Positions 11,820 through 22,068 of a stretch of 64,000 nucleotides of DNA are shown here, piece after piece (position 1 is the first letter of the stretch; the number at the start of each line of letters is the position of its first letter). Under the pieces are notes generated by a model. That model was not told where the DNA came from, made no database searches, and worked only from the letters and a program-made list of their open reading frames with translations. The position numbers and the translations under genes were made by a program. This DNA comes from Crossaster papposus (Eukaryota; Echinodermata; Asteroidea; Velatida; Solasteridae): NCBI GenBank assembly GCA_037893245.1, contig JBAIAA010000746.1, positions 496,001-560,000 of the forward strand, written 5' to 3'.

Positions 11820-11962
11820 TTATGAATGTTCTCTAGACTGGTCCCCGTTCCCCGGGCCCATACCCTGGCCTGCCCTCTCGTCGTGGGGCGAGTTGGCTGC
11901 CATGCCATCGTGGTTTTGCGAAAACATGAACACTTCACCTGGTCTTTTTTCGTCTTCCTGTA

Positions 11963-11980
11963 TCCCACCGCTGCCACCAA
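11963..11980 (-). other. Primer-binding site, tRNA-Leu type
   Basis: The minus strand reads TGGTGGCAGCGGTGGGAT, matching 16 of 18 positions of the complement of a eukaryotic tRNA-Leu 3' end (TGGTGTCAGGAGTGGGAT). It directly follows the LTR. Confidence 0.65.
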
Positions 11981-12271
11981 TGTAACGTAGATTTTGCCTG
12001 GGGTCGATACAACACACAAGAAGGAATCTGGACTCAGTGTTCCGTGATTTCCGGTGAATATACCTGCCGTTTTATTGTGGACTCTCGCCTACAAAACACT
12101 GCCATGAAGTACGCACAATCACGCGGTCTCTAAAACTGGTCAGAACTGGTTCGGCGTATGCGCGATCCAAAGATGGGTTTCCGGGGCGCACCAGCAGGAG
12201 CCACCAGGGCGATCCCACCACCGTGGAATCGCTCCAGCGCCCTCTACCGTCCAACCGGCACGGACGCTACA
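11981..12271 (-). repeat. 5' LTR of gag-only element
   Basis: Near-identical partner of 5,802-6,092, with the primer site immediately inside at 11,963-11,980. Confidence 0.88.
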
Positions 12272-12341
12272 ATATTATCAAACATGGTATTTGCCTACCA
12301 TCAACCTGTGCCTACCTAGTATCAAGACCCTTCTGTGAACG

Positions 12342-15300
12342 ATGTCAAGGGCTGTACTGAGTCCGGATTCCAAATTAACCAGAAAAAGGGGACGTGATAC
12401 GATAACTGAACTGTGCATCTTATGTAATGAAGAATGTGACAATGATAAGAGCAATCTTTCAAATGATGCATGGGAGCGCATGAAGGCCAAAGCACACGAT
12501 TGGAGCGGGCTGCACAAATTTGGATCTGTTTACGATACAGTCGATTGGGATGCTGGACCCAAAGGTGTGTATTTTCACAAGAGCTGCAGGACCGCATTGG
12601 CTGCTCAACGTGGGCTTCAGCAAGCGTTAAAGAAGAAAGAGAAAGAACAGGAAAAAAATACACAAAACACTCGAGACCATGAAGAACCAGGACCATCTGT
12701 ACCTCGACCTTTGCGTAGCAAAGTTCTTATTCAGGATAAGAATCGATGCGTTTGGTGTATGAAAGCAGACGACAAACGACACCATCAACCCTTGTGTTTT
12801 ATCCAGCAGTGCAATGCGTGGAATTCCTTCAAGGCACACACAGTATACCTAGAAGACGCTCAGATGCGAGACAGAATTGTGTCCATTATAGATACAACAT
12901 CTGACCCCTTCGCTACCGAAATTCGATATCATCGATCATGTTGGATGAAGTATGTAAACGCCCATTACAAGCAACACGAATCTAATGAGAACCACATACA
13001 TTTGCAAAACGTGAGACTTACAGAAGTAAGAGAGATGTTCTTCACGCATGTCCGCACTGTCATATTCGAAAGGAACGAGCCAAGGACTTTGCAGGGACTT
13101 TTAGTTGATTATAACCAGTTGAGTACAAACTTTGGGTTTGATAGTATAACGAAAACAAGTACAATAAAGCAAATGCTTCAGAATGAATTCAAAGACAAAA
13201 TTGGATTCCATGATCGTTTCCACAAGAACCAAAGCACACTTGTCTATAATACATCCACTGGTGGAAGTTATATTGAAGCAGCAATTTATTCCTGGGGAAT
13301 AAGTGATGAGCAGTTACTGAACAATGTCGCACGACGCCTAAAGGAGAAGTTGACAGGAGACCTGGGTATGTCATGGCCACCCTATGTTGATGAGCTTGAA
13401 GATATCGTAGAACCCAATGTACTTTTGCGTCAGCTTCTAACATGGCTCAAGGATCCTACTACTACAGACTTTACGGAACCATGCAATGATCCTCAAATTG
13501 CTGCACTGTCTTCACTATTGCTTTCATTCATCACTGGCAAGCGCTCTTCATTCCAAGCAAGTTTATCGGTGACACTTCATGGATTAACTAGGAGTCGTGA
13601 GATCGTAGATATCTTGAAGAAGTTTGCTCTTGGAATAAGCTACCAAGATGTGCTTAATCTGTATGACGCATGGGCCATGCATGACATTGAGGCAAACACT
13701 ACCTGTCCAGATGACTTAGCAGATGGTTTCCCAGGAACTGGCATCCTAGATAATGACGACTTCCAAGACGATACTTTGACAGGGGCAAATACATCTCATC
13801 GAACTAATGTCATGTTTGTTCAACCTGATGATGTTATGGTAACAGACACAGCAGAAGATCGCCCAATACTAAACATGGCCAAGTCTGATGATATGAAAAA
13901 TGTCAGTACCTTGCAGCACAAAGTTCTTCCTTACAAAACGATGAAACGCGGGCAGCCAGGCATTCGTAAAGAAGTAGACATCTCACTTCAGACCACTGAT
14001 GAGCAACGAAAGCGTGGTGTAATGCACACGTTGGCCCGAATGGATATTGCAGGAAATAATGTACCAGCACATGAGCAGAAGATCGGAAGCTTCGCTGGGT
14101 TTCAAGCCAATATTCATGAGTTTGTGGTGAAGAGTACAGCGTACTATTTTCTGACATTCCCGAAACCACCGCATAAGTCAGTTGTTCACGAGGTGACCAG
14201 CCCGTGTACACCTTAATTGTTCAACTGAAGAACGAGAATGCTGGGAAATTTGACCTCATCCTTCCATTCTTAGGTCCATTCCATGCTCACCTTTCATTCA
14301 TAACAGCAATCAACAAGCGATTCAAAGGATCAGGCTTATCTGAAATTCTTGTAGCGGCTGATATTATTTCAGAGGGCTCAGTTGATCAGGCACTTCGTGG
14401 AAAGCACTACAAGAGAAGTATCAGATGTCTGACCCTGATGTATGAGGTACTTGTTCGCAGAATTATTCGTCAAGAGTTCACTGAGGGGCTACAGTTGCCA
14501 TCTGAACTCAAGAGCAAGTTGCAACGACTTAGAAGTCCATCCACCAGTACGCAAGAACAATTGCAAGCTACTGCAGCTGACCTCCAGACTGACGCAGAGT
14601 TTTCTTCCTTCGTAGAAAGGGCATTTGAGAGTGCCGAGAAGTCAGATAGCCCTATGGCAAGGTTCTGGTTGAGCTTCATGCAAATGGTCGAAATATTGAT
14701 CATGAACATATACGCCTTGAGGACTCAGGATTGGGACTCATTTAAGGCATCCCTTAGAATGATGTTGCCATGGATGCGTATATACGACAATGACAAGTAC
14801 AGCAAGTGGCTTCTAGAATTCTGGCTTGAAATCAGCAGTCTCCCTGAGGAAAAGGAGAAGTACATGCAGGATGGATTATTTGCCCAATCAATGACAGGGA
14901 AACCATACTCATGTTTGCCTCTAGATCTCTGGATAGAAATGACCATGAATAAGGGTTCCAAGATGAAAGCCGGTTGGAAGAGCATCCTGAAGAATGAAAA
15001 GATGTTGTTGACCCATACAAGAACTGTTAACTTTGTAAATAGAGTGAGAGGCTCCTTGCATACATTGGCAAACCTGCATGAATCTTCAGAAGGTCACCGA
15101 GAGAACTCCACCACCAGGATGTTAAAGGATGAGCAAGGGGTGCAGGACTTGGACAACTGCATCACTGAATTTGATTGCGATCCGTTTGATCTTACCAACC
15201 CTACTCTGAGATCTCTACAGTCTGGAATGGTCGCATCAGATCAACTTATAGAAGATTTCACCACTGCTCATGATGACGGGGAGTGTCTAGTTCAGTCTTT

Positions 15301-16852
15301 CTTCAAGGAGCGGATGTTTTCCAGTGAAAAGCAGTTTGATGCTACAATCCACAGAAATACAAGACATAGCTTCAGCAAACCACCTGTAATCAAGGATGCA
15401 TCCAAACCCAAACAAACAAAGACAGATGCAATGGAGAACAAAGCGATGGCAGAGATTATTTCTCTCGCTCAAAATTGTGAGGCAGGGCTTGTACTATCTG
15501 AAGTGATGGAGTACCGTGTCACAGATGAATGTCTTCCAATATTCAACGTCAATGGAACAATGCGGAAGGGAATCAAATCCAAGCTAGTGGACAAGCTCGA
15601 CCTATTGGAACTGAAGCCACTGGGTAGCTACATTGCCCTAGTAGATATGGGCTTTGTTTGGAGACTCGCAACCCCATCTCCTGAAGATAGAGAGAAAAAT
15701 GACGAGACACACTTTTCGTGGGGTGATTATGCCAACAAGGTTTTTAATCTTGTTCTTTCTTGACATCCAAAAGCATCAAAGATCATCTTCGTGAATGATC
15801 CATATGACCTGGATATCAGTATCAAAGACAGTAAACATGAACGACGCACAGGAGAAATGGCTTTCACTGGTGGAACACGAAATGTTTACATCAAGAGAGA
15901 TGACAAGTTACCAGCTTCTAAGCACTTCAATAGCTTCTTCAAAAACCCAGGAAACAAAATCCGCTTGCAGCAATTTCTGAAAACCGAGTTCAAGACCCTG
16001 TCGCTCCAACATCCAGATACAACCTTTGTTTACTCTGTGAGGGATCACTGTTGTGATTTGTCCACTGATGAGGTGATTGGATAATACACGTGTCACCATA
16101 TAGAGGCAGACACAATCCTTCTGTTCATCTATTCGCAGCTAAGGAAGACGGGAGTAGAAGATACCGTTGTCATCGATGCAGAAGATACCGATGTGGTAAT
16201 CCTAGCTTCATACGCAGCCCATCATATTGAAGGAGCATTGGGCATCAAACGAAAGAAGACTGTGTTGGATTGCAAGGCACTGTGCGATGCAGACATTGCC
16301 AATGTGATAATACCATTCCATGTCCACACTGGTGCAGATGCTGTCTCCAGCTTCTACGGCCATGGAAAGCACTCCGTATTTGATAGCAGAATGAAGTCAG
16401 AGGAAGCGAAGAAGTTATTGTCAGGACTCGGGAGAAGTGTCCCAGTGACAACAGACACATTAACCGACATGGAGAAGTTCACCATGAAATATATATACAA
16501 AGACAAGACGAGTGAGACACTTGGAACAGCTCGGGCATCCAAGTGGGAAGCAATGAAGCGGAAGTCAACTCTGAGGATTCCTCCTGATAGTGATTCCCAT
16601 AACTTGAAGGTTACCAGAGCCAACTATCAGGTATTCATCTTCTTGAACTTTATGCATCCAGATGCGCCACCATCACCTCTGCAACATGGCTGGAGTATAA
16701 CAGAGGGCATCTGCTCGCCTACACGATACACACGGCCAGCTCTACCCACATGTCTATCACAGCATCTTATCACAACAATCACAGACGATAGCGACTCCGA
16801 GTCTGACTCTGACGCTGATTCAGATATAAGTGAATCTGATGGAGATGAGTAG
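12342..16852 (+). pseudogene. PIN/FEN1-like nuclease protein of the 13.5-kb transposon
   Basis: One long coding region. 12,342-14,216 is open and starts MSRAVLSPDSK. The frame shifts by one at about 14,204-14,216 and then stays in a single frame to 16,852, with two in-frame stops (15,761-15,763 and 16,082-16,084). Order: a Cys-rich N-terminus (CILCNEEC...FHKSC, then CVWCMKADD...CFIQQC...YHRSCW) that looks zinc-binding; a helical middle; a GPFHAHLSF block; VNDPYDLDISIKDS; then HIEADTILLF, EDTDVVIL and HTGADAVSSFYGHGK, the acidic motifs of a PIN/FEN1-like nuclease; and a Ser/Asp acidic tail. It lacks the CXC tail seen at 2,400-2,500. As the transposon's only gene it is the candidate transposase, which is inference. 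Total length is about 1,500 residues. Confidence 0.7.
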
Positions 16853-17017
16853 AACATTTTCCAAATAGTTTTGTCTTAGACACTCACCGTCAACATGTTA
16901 TTTCGAACTTGAATCTAAATGTAACATTTGAACCTGATTTCTGATGCACTCATTATAGTCAACATGGAAAGAATATGTGCATTTTGGCAGCCATTTTGAA
17001 TTTCAAGGGGACCTCTT

Positions 17018-17622
17018 GCGAGTTGAGTCTTTCAGGCGGTAACCATGGTAACTATACTAAAACCTGTTTCATTGAGTTAAGACTTTGTGGAATTGGGCTA
17101 TAACTCCAATTGTGATTGTTTTTGAGTTAAGTCTTTATGGTCTTGGGAATGGGAAAATGGGAAAAATACGTTCATTTTGGCAGCCATTTTGAATTTCAAG
17201 GTCAAGGGGACCTCTTGGATTTTTAAAAGTTGTTCAGTTGAATTTGTCATGTCAGGAAACCTATAATTACACACCAAAATCATTGAAATCAGACAATCTT
17301 AACCATTTAGTCAACTTGACCGCCATATCAAAGTGCGTTGACCTTTGTCACGTTTTCCCACCTAGCGCTGTAACGAAAGGTCACAGATAGGGCAAACTAT
17401 ATATTTTTGGATTTCTGATGACCAGACGATTAATTTAATATGCTTCATGAACAGATTGGGATAAATTTCAATTGACCTTAATTGACCCCTAACAAAAATG
17501 CCCGGAACTTTGAAGAGGGCAGCCCAAGCCAAATTTGTTCAGTACCCTTCAGGGATGCCCAAAACACTTTCAAACCTTTGTTGCCAATATTTGGTCACGG
17601 GACATTAGCGTTCATCCCTTAC
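17018..17622 (-). repeat. Right TIR of 13.5-kb transposon
   Basis: Inverted partner of 4,120-4,724. Just inside it, a fragment of the same TIR sequence (around 16,975-17,015, CATTTTGGCAGCCATTTTGA) is repeated again, a small internal duplication at the inner edge. Confidence 0.88.
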
Positions 17623-17626
17623 TAAT

Positions 17627-18310
17627 AAGCTAGTTAAGTCAGCTATTCTAAAAGCCTATGAGCAGGTACCTGAGGCATACCGGCAGAAATTTAGAAATGT
17701 AGAAAAACAGGACAGGCAAAGTTATATTGAGTTCTCACGTGAGAAAGACATTTTCTTTGATAGATGGTGTAACTCCTGTAGTGTAGGCAAAGATTTTGCT
17801 AAGTTACGGCAGGTCATGCTCTTGGAGGACTTCAAAGGTTGTGTCCCAGATAATGTTAAAACGCATTTAGAGGAGCAACAAGTTAAGGAGTTACATCAGG
17901 CAGCTGTATTAGCTGATGATTATGTGTTAACACACAAATCTAATTTTACTAAGGGTAGTAATTACCATAGTAACCGTCGGGTTCGTAATAGTCCTCCACG
18001 TTTTCCTAAGTCAGTAGATTCTGACAAACCCGACAGTTCAGGGATTAGTGCAAAGAGCAGATCTGGTACGTATAAGCCAACCGTGACTTGTTCATTTTGT
18101 AAGAAAATGGGCCATATAAAGTCCAATTGTTTTGCTTACTTGAGGAAATTCCAGGCTAGCGGTGCTAGTGGTAAGCCGGTTGCATTTACCAAGTATACCC
18201 AGCACGATATGTGGCAGAGGGGTACCCCCCTCTTATCCCTACACTTTATATGCAGTCAACACTATTGTAACCTAACCCATCCCCCCTTGAAACCTAAAAG
18301 GAATTCCTGA
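17627..18310 (+). CDS. Gag, C-terminal part with zinc knuckle (Gmr1-like element)
   Basis: Coding sequence resumes right after the transposon with capsid helices (LVKSAILKAYEQVPEAYR, then FDRWCNS and LRQVMLLEDFKGCVPDNV). A basic linker leads to a CCHC knuckle, CSFCKKMGHIKSNC (about 18,091-18,132), which binds RNA during packaging. It belongs with the piece at 3,572-4,120. Confidence 0.72.
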   Translation, partial: KLVKSAILKAYEQVPEAYRQKFRNVEKQDRQSYIEFSREKDIFFDRWCNSCSVGKDFAKLRQVMLLEDFKGCVPDNVKTHLEEQQVKELHQAAVLADDYVLTHKSNFTKGSNYHSNRRVRNSPPRFPKSVDSDKPDSSGISAKSRSGTYKPTVTCSFCKKMGHIKSNCFAYLRKFQASGASGKPVAFTKYTQHDMWQRGTPLLSLHFICSQHYCNLTHPPLKPKRNS

Positions 18311-18438
18311 GATTCCGGGAACACAATGGTCAACACAAAAGAGGGGGGGTTTTCTCTGCCACATATCGTGCTTCATAATATGTTACCAAGAGTGTTCCAT
18401 GTTCCACATTCCCTGAGATTAGTGAAGTCAAAGGCTCT

Positions 18439-21400
18439 TTGTCTGGCATAAGTAAGGATTACTTGCCCTTTATCACAAAGGGATTTATTTCACTTGGTGA
18501 AAGTGAATTAGACATGCCACATCCAGTTGTAATACTTAGGGACACAGGGGCTTCGCAGTCCTTGCTCCTTAAAGGTGTAGTTCCCGTCAAAAATAAATCT
18601 TATGCAGGAACTAATGTTATGGTAACTGGTGTTGGTAATGATCACATTGATGTGCCTCTGCATTATGTTAACTTACAGTCGGACTTAGTTTCGGGGCCTG
18701 TGACGATAGGGGTAACCCCAAGTTTACCGAAGGGATTAGAAGGTGTAACCTTACTCCTAGGTAATGATATTGCTGGTCGCAAAGTTATTGTTGAACCAGT
18801 AATGGATAAATTTGCGAGTAGTGAAAATTACACTGCTCAGCTGGAGGAAGATTTCCCGGGTATCTTTCCTTCATGTGTGACCACTAGATCAATGACTAGT
18901 AAGAGTAAACTAACTAGGTCAGAGTCAGTAGGTCAAAGTGATGGCATTGATTTATATGATACATTCATGGCTGAATCTTCTATGCCATTTCAGGAAAATT
19001 CCCCTAATCATGTTCAGTCGCATATCACTAGTGATCTTTTTATCAGTAGAGAGGATTTAATAGCTGAACAAGGGAAGGATCCTACATTGCTTAGTATAAG
19101 TAGAACGGCCCTAAGTGAATCAGAAGCTTCCAAGGTGCCCGTCTGTTATTATATTAGTAATGACATACTTATGCGAAAGTGGAGACCCCCATACGTCTCC
19201 GCTGATGAAGAGTGGAAGGTTGTTAATCAGGTGATTGTACCTAAACCCTATCAAAATCACATCATTAATTTAGCACACGACATCCCTATGGCTGGACACT
19301 TGGGTGTGACAAAAACGTGTGATCGTATTTTGCAGCATTTTTATTGGCCTAATCTTAGACGATCAGTTGGCGATTACTGTAAAACTTGTCATACGTGTCA
19401 GATAGTTGGTAAGCCTAACCAGGACCCACCTAAAGCACCTTTAAGGCCTATACCCGTTTTAGATGAACCGTTTAGCAGAGTCATTGTTGATTGCGTGGGA
19501 CCATTACCCAAGGCAAAGTCGGGGCACCAGTACATACTAACTATCATGTGTTCTTCCACTAGATATGTTGAAGCTGTTCCTTTACGGTCGATAAAAGCCA
19601 AACCTGTAAGTGAAGCACTGATCTCATTTTTTACTCGTTTTGGTCTTCCCAAAGTAGTTCAAAGTGACCAAGGAACAAACTTCACGTCTAAATTGTTCCG
19701 AGATCAACTTCGTATCCTAGGCATTGCTATTGTAACCTCTAGTGCCTATCATCCTCAAAGCCAGGGTGCACTCGAGCGATTTCACCAGACTATGAAATCC
19801 ATGATCAAAGCCTATTGTGTGGAACATAATAAGGATTGGAATGAGGGACTTCCTTTACTCCTCTTTGCTATTCGTGAGGTACCTAACGAGTCCCTAGGCT
19901 TTAGCCCATTTGAGCTAGTTTTTGGACGCAATGTCAGAGGTCCATTGGCTCTAGTGAAGGAAAAGTGGCTGGGAGATGTTCAAACTGCTGACAGTGTTCT
20001 GTGCTATGTTGGCAAACTAAAACAGCGTTTGAAGAATGCTTGTGAACTTGCACAAAATCACCTTCAGGGAGTTCAGAAAGAAATGAAAGTCTGGTATGAT
20101 CGTAAAGCTCGAGACCGTAGTTTTGCACCAGGTGACCAAGTACTTGTATTGTTACCATTACTGGGTCAGCCTCTCCAGGCCCGTTATAGTGGACCCTATG
20201 TAATCGAAAGTAAAGTAAGTAATTTGGATTACGTAGTTAAAACTCCTGATAGGCGAAAGAAAAGACAATTGTGCCATGTTAATATGCTCAAACGCTATCA
20301 TGTTCGACTATCATCAGAAACTAAAACTGAGACAGTAGTTGTAAGTACATTAAATTCTGATGAGATAGATGACATTCATGTGCCAGGTGACAATATCAAG
20401 CTTGATAACTCGCATATTTTGGCAAATCTAGATGTGAAATTACAACATCTAACTCCAGACCAGAAATCAGAAATGAAAAATGTGTTGATTCAGAATAAGC
20501 AATTGTTTTCTGATGTGCCGACAAAAACTGATGTTGCAAAACATGATGTGGATGTTGGAAATTCCACACCGGTCAAGCAGCATTCTTATAGATGTAGTCC
20601 GGTTAAGCAATCCCTTATGCACAAAGAAATTCAGTACATGAAAGATAATGGTATAATCGAGGAGAGTAACGAGGAATGTATCTTGGTTCCTAAGTCGGAT
20701 GGGTCTGTGCGGTTTTGTACTGACTTTAGAAAAGTTAATTCTGTAACTAAACCCGACACTTATCCACTTCCAAGAGTCGATGATTATATAGATAACATCG
20801 GTGGATATGATTTACTAAAGGGATACTGGCAGGTGCCTCTAACATCTCGTGCAAAAGAGATATCCGCCTTTGTAACCCCACGGGGTTTGTACCAATATAA
20901 AGTACTCCCTTTTGGCATGATGAATGCGCCTGCCACATTCCAGAGGATTATGAATCAAGTTACTGTAGGGTTAGAAAACACTGAAGTGTACATTGATGAC
21001 ATTGTTATATACAGTGATACCTGGGAACAACATATAGAGCGTACTCTAGCTGTGTTCGATAGACTTTCCCAAGCTAAATTAACAGTAAACTTGTCCAAGA
21101 GTCAGATTGGTAAAGCTAAGGTTACTTTTCTTGGCCATGAAATCGGCCAAGGGGAAGTTCAGCCAATTAACTCTAAGGTTGAAGCCATTGTTAACTTTCC
21201 TCAACCCCGAACAAAGAAGGAATTGATGCGTTTCCTTGGCATGGCTGGGTATTATAGGAAGTTTTGCCGTAATTTTTCGGACGTCGTTTCCTCACTGACA
21301 AACCTGCTTGCCAAAAATACAAAATTTGTGTGGAACGATGAGCGCAATCAGGCTTTTGAGAAAGTAAAGACCATGTTTGTTACCGCACCAATTCTTTCTG

Positions 21401-21795
21401 CTCCAGACTTTGATAAGCCATTTACACTTGTAACTGATGCTAGTGATGTTGGAGTAGGTTCAGTACTCATGCAGCAAGATGACTGTGGGATTATACACCC
21501 AGTGTGTTACTTTTCCAAAAAGTTGAACCGACATCAAATGAATTACTCCACAGTTGAGAAAGAAACGTTGGCATTAGTTTTGTCTTTACAACATTTCGAG
21601 GTGTATCTGGATCTATCATTAAAGCCGATTATTGTGTATACAGATCACAACCCCTTGACATTCCTTAACAAGATGAAAAACAAAAACCAGAGATTGTTAA
21701 GATGGAGTCTGGCTCTTCAGCCATTTACCATTGAAATCCGCCATATTAAGGGCAAAGATAATGTAATAGCAGACACTTTGTCCAGGTGTTACTGA
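18439..21795 (+). CDS. Pol polyprotein: protease-integrase-RT-RNase H (Gmr1-like order)
   Basis: One 1,118-residue frame. The aspartic protease motif DTGAS lies near residue 33. An HHCC integrase zinc domain (H...GHLG...CKTCHTC, about 285-325) precedes the DDE integrase core (VDCVGPLP, SDQGTNF, a Glu in QGALERFHQ; about 345-500) and a C-terminal integrase barrel (PGDQVLVLLP...GPYVI, about 555-600). Then comes the reverse transcriptase (about 690-900) with LLKGYWQVPL, FGMMNAPATFQ and the catalytic YIDD, and RNase H with TDAS and YTDHNPL, ending DTLSRC. Integrase before reverse transcriptase is the diagnostic oddity. The element's reverse transcription and integration machinery is therefore all on this one frame, which looks whole. 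Confidence 0.92.
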   Translation: MSGISKDYLPFITKGFISLGESELDMPHPVVILRDTGASQSLLLKGVVPVKNKSYAGTNVMVTGVGNDHIDVPLHYVNLQSDLVSGPVTIGVTPSLPKGLEGVTLLLGNDIAGRKVIVEPVMDKFASSENYTAQLEEDFPGIFPSCVTTRSMTSKSKLTRSESVGQSDGIDLYDTFMAESSMPFQENSPNHVQSHITSDLFISREDLIAEQGKDPTLLSISRTALSESEASKVPVCYYISNDILMRKWRPPYVSADEEWKVVNQVIVPKPYQNHIINLAHDIPMAGHLGVTKTCDRILQHFYWPNLRRSVGDYCKTCHTCQIVGKPNQDPPKAPLRPIPVLDEPFSRVIVDCVGPLPKAKSGHQYILTIMCSSTRYVEAVPLRSIKAKPVSEALISFFTRFGLPKVVQSDQGTNFTSKLFRDQLRILGIAIVTSSAYHPQSQGALERFHQTMKSMIKAYCVEHNKDWNEGLPLLLFAIREVPNESLGFSPFELVFGRNVRGPLALVKEKWLGDVQTADSVLCYVGKLKQRLKNACELAQNHLQGVQKEMKVWYDRKARDRSFAPGDQVLVLLPLLGQPLQARYSGPYVIESKVSNLDYVVKTPDRRKKRQLCHVNMLKRYHVRLSSETKTETVVVSTLNSDEIDDIHVPGDNIKLDNSHILANLDVKLQHLTPDQKSEMKNVLIQNKQLFSDVPTKTDVAKHDVDVGNSTPVKQHSYRCSPVKQSLMHKEIQYMKDNGIIEESNEECILVPKSDGSVRFCTDFRKVNSVTKPDTYPLPRVDDYIDNIGGYDLLKGYWQVPLTSRAKEISAFVTPRGLYQYKVLPFGMMNAPATFQRIMNQVTVGLENTEVYIDDIVIYSDTWEQHIERTLAVFDRLSQAKLTVNLSKSQIGKAKVTFLGHEIGQGEVQPINSKVEAIVNFPQPRTKKELMRFLGMAGYYRKFCRNFSDVVSSLTNLLAKNTKFVWNDERNQAFEKVKTMFVTAPILSAPDFDKPFTLVTDASDVGVGSVLMQQDDCGIIHPVCYFSKKLNRHQMNYSTVEKETLALVLSLQHFEVYLDLSLKPIIVYTDHNPLTFLNKMKNKNQRLLRWSLALQPFTIEIRHIKGKDNVIADTLSRCY

Positions 21796-22068
21796 TCTGA
21801 TATTATATTATGCCAACTACCTGTATAAATCTGCATGTTACTTTATGCCATTCAAGTGTTTAACTGGATTTCGCTGAATGTCATATCACACTTGAGTAAT
21901 AATTGTATTTGTAATTGTTTAATTGATAAGTAGTAAGTTTTAATAAGTATGTGAAGTTTATAACTTCGTAATAACGTATTTAAGGCTTACTCGCGTGCCA
22001 CTTGTTTAAAGAGAAAAAGAGGAAAAGTTTTCCTTGTTGTTCAAACTTTTTTTTTATGGAAGGGAGAG

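Larger units (their letters stand above)
5802..12271 (-). mobile_element. Gag-only LTR retrotransposon (non-autonomous)
   Basis: Two 291-bp LTRs (5,802-6,092 and 11,981-12,271) differ at about two positions. ATAT flanks both sides (5,798-5,801 and 12,272-12,275). On the minus strand the LTR reads TGTAGCG...GTTACA. A tRNA-Leu-like primer site follows the 5' LTR and a G-rich polypurine tract (GTGGGGGGCTG) precedes the 3' LTR. Inside there is gag-like coding sequence with CCHC and C2H2-like zinc fingers, but no protease, reverse transcriptase, RNase H or integrase. This layout matches the class called TR-GAG in plants and would need a helper. It is very young by LTR identity, interrupted by a LINE and by about 1.7 kb of non-gag sequence. 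Confidence 0.8.
4120..17622 (+). mobile_element. 13.5-kb TIR DNA transposon carrying a PIN-like gene
   Basis: Near-identical inverted repeats of about 605 bp (4,120-4,724 and 17,018-17,622), starting GTAAGGGATGAACGCTAATG, bound the element. It lies inside the gag of the Gmr1-like element. The flanks read ACTA on the left and TAAT on the right, so the target duplication is either TA or absent; the window alone cannot decide. Minus the 6.5-kb LTR element nested in it, the transposon is about 7.0 kb, and its only sizeable gene is the PIN-like protein at 12,342-16,852. No DDE transposase, tyrosine recombinase or Rep/helicase frame is visible. TIR identity is roughly 95%, consistent with recent activity. 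I cannot assign it to a named superfamily. Confidence 0.82.
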
